Source: Mesostigma viride (lineage: Eukaryota; Streptophyta; Mesostigmatophyceae; Mesostigmatales; Mesostigmataceae). From it: a DNA stretch of 64,000 bases. Made by a program: the position numbers and the translations under genes. Shown one piece after another: positions 1 to 11,320 of this stretch. The stretch's first letter is position 1, and each line of letters begins with the position of its first letter. The notes beneath the pieces are model-generated. The model was not told the DNA's origin. It made no database searches and saw nothing but the letters and a program-made list of their open reading frames with translations. The stretch covers positions 3,762,918 to 3,826,917 of the forward strand of contig RPFO01000165.1 of the NCBI GenBank assembly GCA_009746045.1, written 5' to 3'.

Positions 1-887
1 CGCTGGGTCCCTCCGCGGAACGCAGCGATGACAGCCCAGCCCTGTCAGGCCGGGGGCGGGGTTCCAACTCGACGATGAAGGTTGGTTCCAGTTGGTTTGC
101 ATCCGGGGGTCCACCTGAGGACGCGCCGGAGGGCTCGCCCCTGGACTGCTGCTCCGCCCGCTCCGTCGTTGTCTCCACCGTCTCCTGCCGCCGCCGCTGC
201 GCTGCCTCCCGCTCTAGGTCGCGCGTGGCCTCCCACGTTCGCTTCCATTGCTGATCTTCCCGTCGGTGGAGTCGGGGCGGTGGCGACCGTCGAGTGGGTC
301 GCTCTTCATCCCTCGATGTTGGTTGCGACCGCGAACGTGGCGAGGGCGAACGGCGGGGAACAGGTCGGTCTGGATCGCGCCGTGTATCTGGCCGACTCCG
401 CTCACCCCATCCTGTCGCCGCCTGAGATGGCCGGTGATCCCGACTGGGCTGCTGTCCCCAACCCGTCGCTGGCGGGGGCGCGTCATCACGCATCGCGGGA
501 CGGAGTCCTGGACCGCCCATCAGCGGACGAGGATCCCGGGGTCGAGGGTCACGCGGGGGAGAACGTGGGGGAGGATATGGGGGAGAGTCATCGGAATCAT
601 AGCCGTCGCTCCCGCTGTCTTGATCCTCATTGTCCATCTCCCCGATGCGGTCCAAGGCCATTCGGAGAGAAAACTGCCCTTCCCGTTGGCACTTCTCACC
701 CCGCAATGCTCGATCCTCCAAAGGGAGGTACCGAGGAAACCGGCTTCTTAACAGGACCCGCACTGAAGAGGGAACTAGGAGGAGCAAGAGTCGCGGGTAG
801 GCCAGGCTGGCATCGACCGTGGTCACACACGTGTTACAAGGACACTCCCTCGCGTGGGTCTCCCAGGCCGTGCCGGTCACCACGCCG
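1..887. other. GC-rich stretch, no gene recognised
   Basis: Several overlapping open frames exist on both strands, the longest a plus-strand frame from about 82 to 918. All are rich in Arg, Pro, Gly and Ala, as expected of chance frames in GC-rich DNA, and none shows a domain I know. The stretch lies beyond the 3' end of the minus-strand gypsy pol gene, so it could be its 3' untranslated region or another gag-like remnant. I did not find a pair of long terminal repeats that would close the gypsy element here. Confidence 0.4.
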
Positions 888-1509
888 TTACGCACCGCGG
901 TGCGGGTCTCCACCTTGAACCCCACGTTCCTCCGCATGCAGGTACCACCGGAATTGCTCCAACGGACCGTGGGCGACACGCGACAGAATGGAATCGGCCC
1001 GGTGATCGGAAGGCATCTGGTTATGGCGCCGCCGCCGCCGCTCGAATAATGTCTCGCCCTCCTTGCCATAGTCGCGCAGGAACATGCGAGGGTTGAAGGT
1101 CTCCTCGTTTATCTCCTTCACCACCTGCAAGGCGCGCGCGTCTGGTGCCACTGGCTCGGTCGGCGTCTCCCGACTGTGGCCGCGCCCGGATCATGGCACC
1201 GTCCGGCGGGCCCCGCCTCCTGACCCTCCAGCTCCGGTACCACCTCGGACCCGGCGCAGGCTCTCCGCGAGCTGTCTGCGTCCTCGCCTCTGCCGCCGAA
1301 GTCTCCCCGCGAGCAGGTACCGGCCCAGACTGTTGACGGTACGGCTCAGGTGACTCTGGATCTGGCATCTCCAGGTCAACCAGATCTTCCTCGCTCCGCT
1401 CCCCCTCTGCATCCGGTAACTCGGCATCTGCTGCCTCCGCGGCGCTGGAAGAAGTCGGATCTCTGGGGAGCGCCTCCGCGGCGTCCCCCTGTGCACATAT
1501 ACCACACAC
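888..1509 (-). pseudogene. Unrecognised retroelement-like ORF remnant downstream of gypsy pol
   Basis: Two overlapping minus-strand frames (1021-1509 and 888-1151) look like one coding region with a frame break near 1100. The first part is acidic and proline/alanine-rich. The second reads like a folded gag-type segment, with FNPRMFLRDYGKEGE followed by a basic RRRRR run. It begins about 115 bases after the end of the gypsy pol frame on the same strand, so it may be an extra 3' ORF of that element or the gag of a neighbouring element. I recognise no domain. Function unknown. Confidence 0.3.
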
Positions 1510-1625
1510 AACAACAGAGGCGTCAGTCTACGTGCACCATAGTACCTGGCTCACACGCCACCCTCACACTACATCCCGGTATCGTATGGAGCCCTCTAAC
1601 GTAAGTGGTGCGTCTTCTTGTACGC

Positions 1626-2534
1626 CTATAGTAAACGTGCGCACCCGGATAACTCAGTCGCGGTGCGCCAGGAGTCCTCTGACTCATGCTGCGCAAATCG
1701 CCATCGCACGCGGTATTGTCGTTTGACCCCACGTCCTCGCTTGACGTCCCGGTGACCCACAATCTCCGCCACCTCATCCTCCTGGTCCCCCGTGTCCGGA
1801 TTGAACTCCAGCGGGGCTGGGGGATTTACCTGGCCCTGGATGGTGTTCTGGTGATACAGCTTGAACTGGTCGCGATGGAACCGGTTGGACGTGAGGTTCC
1901 ATGACACTGGGATGTCCACCTGGAACATGACCTCGTCAAACTTGTCGAGGACCTTGTAGGGGCCCAAGAACATGGGAAGGAGCTTAGTCTTCAGCTCCTT
2001 CTCCACCTTGTGAGCAAATCGTCCGACGATCTGCGGGCCCTCCACCAGGACCCAGTCGCCCACCTCGATGGGCGGCGTCCGAGCATCCCGCTTCCCTGCT
2101 GTTCTGGCCATGTACCGCTCTGCCGCGGCGCGATAACCCTGGACTGCGCTGTTATGTGCCTGGTGCATCTGCTGCAGCAGCCGATCGACCCCTTGCAGGG
2201 TGTCCCGTTTGACCTGATCCTCACCACATTCTGGACTCAGGAGCAAGTCGGGCGGCGTGAGGGGATGTCGGCCGGAGTTGAGGAAAAAGGGCGCACGAAT
2301 CCGTGGGCGGCCTGGGGGGCATTATTCAGTGAAAATTCCACCAAGCCCAGAAGTTCCTCCCAATTAATTGCTACCCACCGCATCGGTGTAGTGGCGCATG
2401 GTCTCTTGCACCGTACGGTTCAGCCGCTCCACCATGTGCGACGACGAGCTGTGGTAGGCCGTACCCTGGCAGTGACACCTTGGTGCCCAACTGCTCGAAG
2501 AACTCCTGCCGGAATTTCGCCGTGAAGAGCTTGT
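1626..2534 (-). pseudogene. Gypsy integrase C-terminal part with chromodomain (broken)
   Basis: Reading leftwards from 2534, the sequence resumes integrase with KLFTAKFRQEFFEQLGTK, then after frame breaks shows MVERLNRTVQETMRHY, which holds the third catalytic acidic residue (Glu) of the DDE core. The open frame 1626-2246 then gives the GDWVLVEG and FLGPYKVL blocks of the integrase C-terminal domain, and a terminal chromodomain-like block around VAEIVGHRDVKRG...YRVRW...DSW. Stops and shifts between 2246 and 2480 (for example TAATTGG near 2365) make it non-functional. It continues the frame of 3151-4538 once the 607-bp insert is removed. Confidence 0.8.
2526..2534. repeat. 9-bp target duplication, left copy (AGAGCTTGT)
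   Basis: AGAGCTTGT occurs here and again at 3142-3150, exactly flanking the 607-bp insertion in the gypsy integrase. Removing the insert and one copy restores the integrase reading through SDRDKLFTAKF. Confidence 0.8.
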
Positions 2535-3141
2535 TTGGAATCATACACTGACCCCATGAATAGGACGCCGTTGGCGGTAATGGGAAATTACTATTAGACG
2601 TCTAGCACTAGTGTTTTATATAGGGTACCGTTGGCGGTAATGGGATATTACTATTAGGTTACCCGAATCGTTGGCAAAACAGATCGTACTACTAAGCATA
2701 TCACATCTGTACTTGTACAATCCGTAAAGATTCCCTAGCTGTTCCTCGCAGGAATCTCCTCGCAAGAATCTCAAGTGTATATATGACAAATGGCAACCTG
2801 TAAATACTGTTAGTCTAGATTCTTTAGTTGCGTTATAGATTCTTTAGTTGCGTTATTGTGTGTTTGCCACCTGGAGCTCATTCGTACATAGTACTTTGTG
2901 TGTTGACATCTGGAGCTCGTAGGTTAACTCTGAATTCGAACACGGAATCTCCAGAATCTTCCGTTTAGTATAAAAGTAAACTAACTTTCTAATTCCAAGT
3001 ACTGTTCATGCAATCAACACCTCATCCGTCCTCACTTGTCGGTCATTGTGTGTCGTGTACGTTTTGTGTGTTTACTGTGTAAGTGTAAGGTCTTCAAGAC
3101 CGTAACTTTACTCCGATTCCAGCTGAATTTTTTATTTTAAC
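2535..3141. mobile_element. 607-bp non-autonomous insertion with 9-bp TSD
   Basis: AT-rich sequence with no long open frame, inserted in the gypsy integrase and bounded by AGAGCTTGT direct repeats. The interior holds two imperfect copies of CCGTTGGCGGTAATGGG followed by ATTACTATTAG (about 2570-2600 and 2628-2656), and a doubled TAGATTCTTTAGTTGCGTTAT at about 2814-2854. TGGAATC near the left end matches the complement of GATTCCA near 3115, a possible weak inverted repeat. A 9-bp duplication is typical of Mutator-like transposons, though other families give 8-9 bp. Family assignment is therefore only inference. Confidence 0.65.
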
Positions 3142-3150
3142 AGAGCTTGT

Positions 3151-4538
3151 CGCGGTCAGAGATGAACTGTCGACTGAGCCCGTGGAACCGGAACACGTGA
3201 GTCAGGTATAGCTTGGCACACTCTTCCGCCGTGAGGTCGGCAGGACATGGGGCCAGATGACACATACGCGTCAGTCGGTCCATGAACACCAAGACCATGC
3301 TGTTGCCACTCTTCGTCTTCTTGAATGGGCCGATGAAGTCCATCATGATCTGGCACGAGGGGCACTGGCGCACGTACGTCTTGATATACTCCGTCATCCC
3401 TGGCCAGTAGAAATACTTACGGGCCCGGGGGAGGAGACGATGTACTCCTTGGTGACCGCCTAGGAGGGAGTCATGGAGCTCGTGGAGCAGGGCTGCTCTA
3501 CACAGCTCAGGGCCGTACAGCCGCCATTCCTCCGCCGGCTGGACACGCACGAACAGGCGCCCTTCCAGGAACTTGCAAGGGAAAGCGCCCATCTGCTGCG
3601 GAAGTGCCCTGATGGCCTCGAGGGCCGCTTCTTCCGTGACTGTGAAACGACTTATCATCGTCTCTAGGTCCAACGTGACTGTGAACACGTCCTCGGCCGA
3701 GTCCTCCGCGTCCGCCATCGCCTGGTTGACGAACTCTGAGAAGACTGTAGGTGGGCCGAGCGGCTGAAGCTGAAAAATTCCCTGGGGCGGCACCTGCACA
3801 TGACTGAGCGGCACGCGCGTGTGCGACCCCTCCCCTTCCCCGGGGGTTTCCACGTCCTCATGGGAGCCCTGCCGGACAGGCTCATCCAGGAGGGGAGACA
3901 AGTCATCCATGGTGGTGTGCCCGAGATGAAAAAGATGGCGGGCCCGAGGGGACCGGGGCTCCGCGCCGTAAGCGGTCCCTGGGGCGGCCACTGGTACACA
4001 GGTGGTATGAAGCACGTTCATGTCCTCGTAGAACCAATAGTCAGCCCGTCGCGAGAGGGCGTCGGGCACCACGTTGTCCGCGCCCTTGACGTATTGGATC
4101 TTGAACGGTGCAAATTGCGACAAGTACTCCATCCACCGCGCTTGACGGGGCGTCAGGTTGGGCTGCACCAGGAGGTGGGTGAGAGGCCGGTGGTCGGTGT
4201 GGATCACTAGGCGGTGGGGGTCAAGATCCCCCTGCTCACTAATGGCCACCGAAAACTGTGCGCCCAAAAGATGGTGACGCCACGTGTTGCAGCAGTAAAC
4301 TACTGCCAGAAGTTCCTGTTGGTGTACTGGATAGTTCCGTTCCGCCGGAATCATCGTACGTGAGATGTACTCAATGGGCTGTAGGCCCTTGCCTTGATCC
4401 TGCAGGAGAACGCCCCCGATGGCCACCTTGCTCGCGTCAGTAGCCACAACGAAAGGAAGGGACGGGTCCGGCAGGACGAGGACAGGCGCTGTGGTGAGGT
4501 GGCGCTTGAGGGCCTCGAAGGCCTGCTGGCACTGCTCA
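3151..4538 (-). pseudogene. Gypsy RT tail, RNase H and integrase N-part
   Basis: The frame 3137-4447 encodes a gypsy RNase H: TDAS at its start, the ELLAVVY block, HTDHRPL, and LSRRADYW at its end. After a linker comes the H2C2 zinc-binding region (HELHDSLLGGHQG...CPSC) and the integrase core start with MDFIGPF, VFMDRLTRM and FISDRD, which carry the first two catalytic aspartates. At its right edge the other frame reads CQQAFEALKRHL, the normal RT/RNase H connection, joining to LWAEQ encoded at 38852 onward once copia-1 is removed. A second break is the 607-bp insert after SDRDKL. The last few residues of the open frame (LC) come from the insertion junction. Confidence 0.85.
4534..4538. repeat. 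5-bp TSD of copia-1, left copy (GCTCA)
   Basis: GCTCA directly precedes the 5' LTR of copia-1 and recurs at 38847-38851 directly after its 3' LTR. Five bases is the duplication size typical of Ty1/copia integrases. Confidence 0.9.
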
Positions 4539-5182
4539 AGTTAGCATTTTGGGCAACCAATATGCTAAGTGGATGCAGTTTGGAAAGACCTTTCCAACGC
4601 CGTGCTGACCGCCTGAAACAGACAAGGGACAAGAAAGATATGAAGTCCCGAAGTCCTAGCCATCCGTGGCCGACTAGGGTGCAGTCCTCTGGTACAGTGG
4701 ACAGGACACGTGGCAGGACGTCCCTGCACAGGCTTAGCCTGTCTATCACGTGACTGTGGTCCACGTAGTCCAGGAGGAGCAGCAGCCTGTGACTGGTGGG
4801 TACTGGAGCTGGCACAGGGCTGCAAGGATACTAGGCCTTGCAGGCTTGTGACAGGTCCTGTACTTCCTAGGTTGCAGAGTCTAGGCAAATCCAGTTCGTC
4901 CTGGCTCTGCACTGATGCCAGTGGACGTTGAGGATTTGCTTGCACGCCTGCACGTGCCTCGTCACGCCGATGGGAACGAGGAACAACGCAAAGGATATAG
5001 CTTGGTCATGGGGGATGACCAGCTATCTCGGAAAGCACGAACCGTGGGTGCCACCTTGGTCGTGGAAGTGCCCATTGTGGTCGTGGCCTGGTGAACAGAT
5101 TTAAGGTTGCTGCCTTGCAACATTGGCTAAGACGCGCTGTGAAAGACCAAGAGCTCACATACGTTGGGAGCTCTTTCTAACT
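4539..5182 (+). repeat. Copia-1 5' LTR (644 bp)
   Basis: Starts AGTTAGCATT and ends TTTCTAACT, a 6-bp inverted terminal repeat (AGTTAG/CTAACT) in place of the usual TG...CA. It matches 38202-38846 with only scattered differences (for example AAGTCCCG/AGGTCCCG near 4643 and CCTAGGTTGC/CTGGGCTGC near 4866), so insertion is fairly recent. The internal region begins CGTATTATTG, and the same YGTATT start follows the LTR of copia-2 and copia-3. Confidence 0.9.
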
Positions 5183-5197
5183 CGTATTATTGTCTCC
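5183..5197 (+). promoter_or_regulatory. Candidate primer-binding site of copia-1
   Basis: The bases just after the 5' LTR are CGTATTATTGTCTCC. They do not begin TGG, so priming by the free CCA end of a full-length tRNA is not obvious. Copia-2 has TGTATTCACAACAG and copia-3 CGTATTACACG at the same spot, so YGTATT is conserved across three otherwise diverged elements. Some copia elements prime from an internal tRNA fragment; whether that applies here is inference. Confidence 0.4.
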
Positions 5198-5207
5198 TTA
5201 CATCTTC

Positions 5208-6340
5208 ATGTCCAACGTGCCGAGGGAACAGGCCATTGAGCCTTCGCAAAGCCAGAGCTCGCAGCCGCAGCTTCGGGTAGGAGCCCCGGAGCGATCACGA
5301 CCTTTTCATCCCTACGCTCATCCGAGCACCGCATCAACCTTCGTCCAGGCGGCGTACCTGGCAAGGGGCTGGCGAAGAAAGGTTGGGTGGCAGTTTGCGG
5401 AACTGCAGCAGGGCCGGCGGCGAGCGACCCCATTGTGATGCAGATTGAGGCTTCGACAGCTCCCGGCGAATTGTCGCGAGAGGCCGTCGAAAAGTTTGTG
5501 TCAATACGGGACGAGCTGTCCTCGACCATTTACGGTCTGGAGGTGGCTCACCAGGGCGGGCACGTGACCGTGTCGCAGCTGGATTTGGCGCGGGAGGCAC
5601 TGGGCCAGATCGTGGCCATTGGACTGGGAGCAGCGCGACTGTTCAACCATCAGGTGGCAACGTCTGTGCTGGGCGCGGGAGTTGAAGTCCCGGACGTGAT
5701 CAGGCAAGCGCAGGCGCGCGAAGTCGACAACCCCTGGTCGTCGGCAGAGGTGGTTTCACAAACGTGCGAACACCTCGTGAACATTCTTTTGCAGGAGTCA
5801 CGGGGCAACGCAGACCGGTGGGTGATAACCACACGACCATTTGGGATTTGGTCAACACTCGACACACCGCGGGCGGCGGAACCAGACGCACACGATCCAG
5901 TGGTCGAGGTCATCACGGGTCGGGAGGTAACGCCAGAAGACTTCCATTACCAATTCGTTGATCAGCCAGAGGGGATCATCGAACGTTCATCTCAGCAGAT
6001 AGATCAAGGCGACGGTACCGTAGAAGGGTACGCTGCACGACGTCGTGCTGAGCTGCACGTCCCGCAAGAGCCCGAACACGACTACGGTGGTCGTGGGGCC
6101 TGCAACGACAAGCGGGGTGGTGGAACGCGGTGGGTGAAGAACCTTGAGTGGGATCGCCGAGTGGGAGCGAGCCCCGGATCCCAGTGGAGAAATCTGCAGA
6201 CGGGCGACCCGTTAGCAGAGTGTTTGGACCCTACGCCGACGGGAGGACGCCGCTGGCAGCGACGAGGAGCGGCCAGAGACGCCCATCGCAGCCACTGCTC
6301 AAGAGCGAGAGCTGGAGGCAGCGAACCAAGCAGGTGCTGA
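5208..6340 (+). pseudogene. Copia-1 pre-gag ORF, unknown function (frame-broken)
   Basis: An ATG 26 bases after the LTR opens MSNVPREQ..., rich in Ser/Gln. That frame stops at 5438, while an overlapping frame from about 5387 continues to 6340. The second frame encodes a helical segment (ELSREAVEKFVSIRDELS, LAREALGQIVAIGLGAARLF) of mixed charge. The simplest reading is one ORF with a +1 break near 5390-5430. Copia-3 has an ATG at the same distance from its LTR and an ORF of similar coiled character (61846-62298), so this extra ORF seems to be part of the family. The C-terminal third turns Arg/Gly-rich and may be out of frame. I recognise no domain. Confidence 0.5.
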
Positions 6341-6444
6341 GTCAGTAGCTGGGACGGTGCCCACGGCATCCCCCAGCGACGCCAGTGCTTGAGTCAGTTC
6401 TTCCTTTTCCTTCGCCTTTATTGTTGTGTCCCCACTTGTATATA

Positions 6445-7790
6445 ATGCCTCGTGGCAAACCGGGCGACGGCGACAAGGGCGAGGAGGCACCGGCTGGAGA
6501 GAGCCAGGAGCCTGGGAAGGGCAAGGAGGCGCTGGTGGGAGAGGCGATCCCAGCCAGCGACGGCGATGGGGGAAAGCGACCAGGGAGCAAGAGGCGACAC
6601 GAAGACTCGGTGGAGGAGGCGCGCAAGGCGCGGGCGCTGGGCATCTGATGCAATAACGGTGGCGAATGGGCAACCTGCCGTGGAGAAGCGTAAGAGGGAC
6701 CCCTCGCTGACGGCAATGGTAAGAGGCCTCATGTGGATGTGCTCTCCCCTGTGCCTGCTGGACCAAGTGGTGCTGTTGTTGTGACACCCGCTGTGGTGGA
6801 GCCAGTGAAGGCGCTGCCAGGGTCGAGACCTCACATGAGTGCTGTCACTGTTATGAATGGACAAAAGCCTCTTAACCCACCACTAGCACAGGAAGCTTTG
6901 GACAAGTGGCTAGAGGACATGGAGCTTGTTGTGTTCTCCGTGGACCCCACTGTCAACCTAGTGCAAGTGTTTCACTCGTCCACGTGCAACAGGGACTCGT
7001 CAGAGCGTGTCAGGGAGAAGGCTAGGACTGCTGTCAAGGATAAGCTAACCTGGGCACAGTTCCTGGATGGGTTGAGGGAGGAGTTCTCTGACAAGGTTCT
7101 CAACCTCACCAACTACTATAAGCATCAGTATGACACCTTTGAGATAGTGGGCCCTGTGGCAGAGGAATGGGCTAGGCTCAACCGTATCAGGGACAAGGGG
7201 GCCAAGTATGGCTTCCTGGTCACAGATAGGGCCTTGGCAGACTATTTCCTGGACCGTATGGGTTTGAGTGTGGATGGGAGGAACGGTGCCCGCATGTTTC
7301 TTAACCAGACTGATGGCTCCTTGCGTGCTCTGGAGCTTGTAATCCTCAGCATAAGGAAGCCAGATCCTGCCTGCAAGGCTATCCAGTCCCATGGCAGCAA
7401 TGCCACCTCCGCTGTGCAGGGCCAAGGTGATGTCCCCGGGTACCCAGCCCGTGATGGGGCAAGGCCCAACAAGCGTAAGCGCTTCAGGCGCCAGAGGCAG
7501 GGGGCTCAGGGTGGCAAGGGTGCAGGTCCCAAGGAGGGGTTGGGGGCCAGCAAGCTGGTGGTCAGCAGGGTAAGGGTGGCCAAGGGCAAGGCAAGGGCCA
7601 AGCTCAAGGCAACCAGGGCAAGCAGGGTGGGCAGCCTCAGGGAGGCCAGGGGAAGCCTGGCAAGGGTGGGGCTGGGTCTGGGAAGAAGGGTGGAGCATGT
7701 TTTGTGTGTGGCAAGGAAGGTCACTGGCGTCGTGAGTGTCCTGACAGGAAGGCCAAGCCTGCTGGGGCAGGAGGCCAGTCTGGGCAGCAG
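6445..7790 (+). pseudogene. Copia-1 gag with CCHC zinc knuckle (frame-broken)
   Basis: ATG at 6445, preceded by TATATA, starts MPRGKPGDGDKG, a charged Gly/Lys/Glu-rich leader that hits a stop at 6646. The main gag frame 6733-7797 gives a copia-type capsid region with LDKWLEDMELVVFSV, LTWAQFLDGLREEF, EEWARLNRI and YGFLVTDRALADYFLDR. A Gly/Gln/Lys-rich RNA-binding tail follows. A CX2CX4HX4C zinc knuckle (CFVCGKEGHWRREC) lies at about 7698-7739 but in a different frame, so at least two shifts separate leader, capsid and knuckle. Gag packages the element RNA into virus-like particles. As assembled it cannot be made as one protein. Confidence 0.75.
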
Positions 7791-7841
7791 TGACTAGCTA
7801 CATCATCCCCTGTAAATAGTCAATCACCCCTTGGGGAAGGT

Positions 7842-9111
7842 GTGCTGGATGTACATAAGGACGGGGGTGTGCCCCTTGTGCAGCACCAAGGGTGTAAAGA
7901 TGTTGTTCTTCCACTGGATTGCAATAACAATGCTGCAGCTGAATTCCCTATGCCTCATGCAGGTGGTGGGTCTCCAGCAGGTGCTGGCCTGGAGGGCCAA
8001 GGGACCTTGCTGGAAGGGCCTGGAGCGGTCCAGGGTGCAGGGCCTGACTTGGGGCGTCAGGACGGCCTGCAGGGAAGCCCTGGAACCTCAGGAGTGGATC
8101 ATGTGTCCCCACACACGGTTCAGACGTCTCGCCAGGTCAGTACTGAGAGAGTGCTGAGCTATGCTGAGGCTGGCCATAGATTGCATCATATGTTTGGGCA
8201 TTCTGGGCAGGCAGCAATGTTTGCTTGGAAGCTAGGTAGGGAGCCTTTGTGGGAGGCTTGCCAGGCTGCTGCTGAGAACTGTGGTTGCCAGGAGAATGCT
8301 GTTCACCCACCTCAGTCCCATGCTAGGGAGCCTGCTAGGGAGCGTGGCGACATCCAGATGGATATCCAGCATATCAGGGGCTTGTATATATTGGTGGGGG
8401 TGGACAGGTTCAGCAGATACAGGCTGATAGACGTTCTGCCTGGTATGCAGGAGCACCACTTGTTGTTGGGTATGAAGGCCCTGATCCCAGGCTTTGGGGT
8501 GTGCAAGAGTGTGCAGGCAGACTTGCAGTTTGACTGTTTGCTCAAGCATCAGGACCAGCTGCCTTGTAAGCTGGTAGTAGTCCCCAGGGAGAGTCATGGG
8601 CAGCAAGGGGCTGTAGAGAGATCCATACGTGAAGTGAAGACAGTGGTGCTAGCAGCAGAGTCAGTGCCACTTGTGGCATCTGCCTTAGAGAGGGCAGCCT
8701 GGTGTAAGGGGATAGAAGAGCAGCTGAACCACAGGGTTAACTATTACTTTGATGGTGTGGCTGTCTCTCCCCTGGCCCTGCAGTATAGCTTTGCCTGAGA
8801 ACGTGGTGCAGGCCAGTCTTAGGAAGGCAGATAGGTTATTTGCCCAGCTGAGACGTAAGGACAAGAACTGGAATGTGCTGAGGCCTCAGGTGGGGCTGAA
8901 GGTCAGGATGTGGAAGGAACCATCTATTCCAGGCAAGCGGGGGAAGTGGCAGGATGGGGTTGTCACTCGTGTGGAGAAGCTAACAGATCTTGCCTGGTGG
9001 CTTTGGAAAAGGATCCAAGGCACGTGTACAGGTTGTCCTGGGCTCATGTCAAGGAAGAAGGCCACATGCAATCTGGCCTGCAGACGGGCCAGGCCCTCCC
9101 AGCTGGGTTGA
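7842..9111 (+). pseudogene. Copia-1 integrase (frame-broken)
   Basis: Frame 7842-8798 encodes a ~100-residue linker, then the zinc-binding region (HRLHHMFGHSG...CGC) and the DDE core: GDIQMDI, VGVDRFSRY, VQADLQFD and GAVERSIREVK. The last acidic pair is 31 residues apart, fewer than the usual 35. The frame then breaks near 8785. Frame 8749-9111 supplies the SH3-like C-terminal region (VGLKVRMWKE...GKRGKWQDGVV), and another shift near 8985 moves DPRHVYRLSWAHVKEEG to a third frame. Integrase joins cDNA ends to target DNA. Unusually, no protease precedes it; the protease-like domain follows. Confidence 0.75.
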
Positions 9112-9114
9112 GGA

Positions 9115-10710
9115 GCCAGGCCAGAGCCAGGCAGCAGCAGCTAACAATCCTCTGGTGGTGGATGATGGTCTGTCCCTGCTGGAAGATGACGAGCAGGAGG
9201 AGGCTGCTGAAGCAACTGTCACAAGGCCAGAGGGGACGGGGCAGCCACCTAAGGCCCGGGGGCCTCTCATGGCGGACGTCATCCGAGCACTCATGCGCAG
9301 CAAACATGATCCCAAGGTATCCAAGCTCACGGGGTGGGGGTCGTGCTGGGCAGCTACAATGGAGGTAGATACCAACTCACAGGTGTCTGTCATCAGGGAA
9401 GAGGATGCTGTAGGCTTACAGATGTCCCATCCCAGTTGCCTTGCTGTGTCTGATTTCTCAGGAAAGGTGTCCATGAAGATCCTTGGGGAAGTGAGTGTGC
9501 CTATCTTAGGGGTGCCCACCACGTTCTGTGTGGTAGAGGGCTATCAGGGGCCTGCCATTCTGGGTCAGAACTTCTTGTGCATGCCAGGGGTTACTTTGAC
9601 CTCTGATGAGTTGGCACTAGAAGGCAGGGGCAGCCTCCCCCTTGAAAGATATCACTATTCCCAGGGTCTTGCAGTGGCGGTGAAGGCTGTTAGGAGTCAG
9701 CCAGCTGAGGGTCCTCAAGGTCAGGAGCCCATAGCTGAGGACCTGTTGATAATCCCAACCACCTTTGATCCACGGCAGTTAGGGGTAAACAGGTACCAGA
9801 TAGCTGCTCACAGTCCTATTCCCTGGCGCCAGCTAGTCGAGATGATGCAAGCCCCAAGATGGCTAAGGCATGGACTCTTGGCTTTGTTGCTTCTGGGCAT
9901 GAGTGGATAGTTTCCAACTGTGCAGAACCTGTGGATGAGCTGCCAGAAGTTCACCAGCTGCTCAGATTGATGTTTGTCCTCAAGCTCAAGGAGGTAGATG
10001 GTGTCCAGGTGCCACATGTCAGACCAGTTGTAACCGAGTATCATGGCACTGGCCAGTTGTTAGATGAGGAGCTCTATACTCCAGGGATGCTGCATGACAC
10101 GTGGAGGATTCTGCTGTGTATATTTCTGTCTTTTCTGGTTAAGGGTGTGCCCTATAGCTCTGTGCTGATTGATTTCAAGAGGGCTTTTCTCAAGGGTGAC
10201 CAAGATCAGGCTAGGCAGACTTGGAGAGATATCCCTCCTTTCTTTGTGACTGTACCTGCTGTATGGAGAGCAGAGATAAAGGCCAGGTACCTGAGAATTC
10301 TGAAAGGGTTGGAAGGTCTCAGGTCCAGTCCCATTATCTGGAGAAAGAGCCTAGAGAAATTCTTGAAGAATACTTGTGGGTTTTCTGTGTCTCCAGTGGA
10401 TCCCTGTTTGTTCCAAGGGTCCCACAATGGCCTTCCTGTCTTTGCCTCACTGCATGGTGATGACCTGCATCTCATAGGTCCACCAGACTGGGTTGAGGCT
10501 GTCTTGGCTAAGATCCAGAAGCGGTTTGAGCTGGGTAAGATACAGCACATGGTGGAGAATGAGCCTATGGTCTTCTGTGGCATGCAGGCTACGTTGTTCC
10601 AAGCCAAGGGCTCGTGGTTCATCAGGATGGAGGGTGGTAAGGACTACCCACAGCAGATTGTAGATGCATTGCAGGAGCCCATCACGCAGGCTAGGTGTGC
10701 TACCATCAGG
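9115..10710 (+). pseudogene. Copia-1 protease-like domain and reverse transcriptase, copy A
   Basis: Frame 8990-9910 carries a retropepsin-like segment: MEVDTNSQVSVI at about 9359-9394, where DTN replaces the usual DTG, then PILGVPTTF and PAILGQNFL, resembling the second hydrophobic-Gly motif. RT follows: LKLKEVDGVQ, a DFKRAFLKGD catalytic block, LKGLEGLRSSPIIW and the active-site LHGDDL, where copia usually has YVDD. The frame breaks near 9850, where copy B has one more A. The domain is cut at 10711 by the TIR element, just before the expected link to RNase H. RT copies element RNA into cDNA. Confidence 0.8.
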
Positions 10711-11320
10711 CACATCACCTAAAATCGGTCCGTCCGGTTACATGAGATCCTAGGAATTTTGGCGCGAACGCGTCGCGTTGAGGACGACGGGACCAGAAAA
10801 ATTCCACCTCGCATGGCTGTCGACCCTATGTCCGACGGAATATCAGTCAAAAGTCAATTATGCATGTTAAGTCGCTGCGATGGATGCAAACGACGCGTAA
10901 ACTCTCCTGCTTTGCGATGATGCATGGTAGATATTATTCGCGTATGTTCATGCGTCAAAATAATTTGCAAACTGAGACGCTGATTTTTTGTGTCGGCCAG
11001 ATCTGGAATTGGCAGCGAAAATGCATGTTTATTAATTGTGGGGGAAACTTTTTTGTTGGAAGCTCACAATTCCCAAAAGGTGGAATCCGAATGGGCTTCA
11101 AGTCTACTTTCACGAGCGCTAATCAGATTCTCGAGAAACGAATCACATTTTCCAGGCTGTCGCATTACCTGCCGGCAGGTCAGATTTTGCTGTTTTCAGT
11201 GACGTTTACGACCGTCCTTGCTTGATGCGTTTCTTCCTTTTTTTCGGCTCACGGCATGGCGGGGCTTGTTCCAACATGCCTGCGGAGGTGTAAGCTGTGT
11301 AGCCATGATTTAAAAGTCAC

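Noticed and set aside
82-918. 278-residue plus-strand frame
   Set aside because: Low-complexity GC-driven frame without domain or splice support, opposite to the retroelement orientation.
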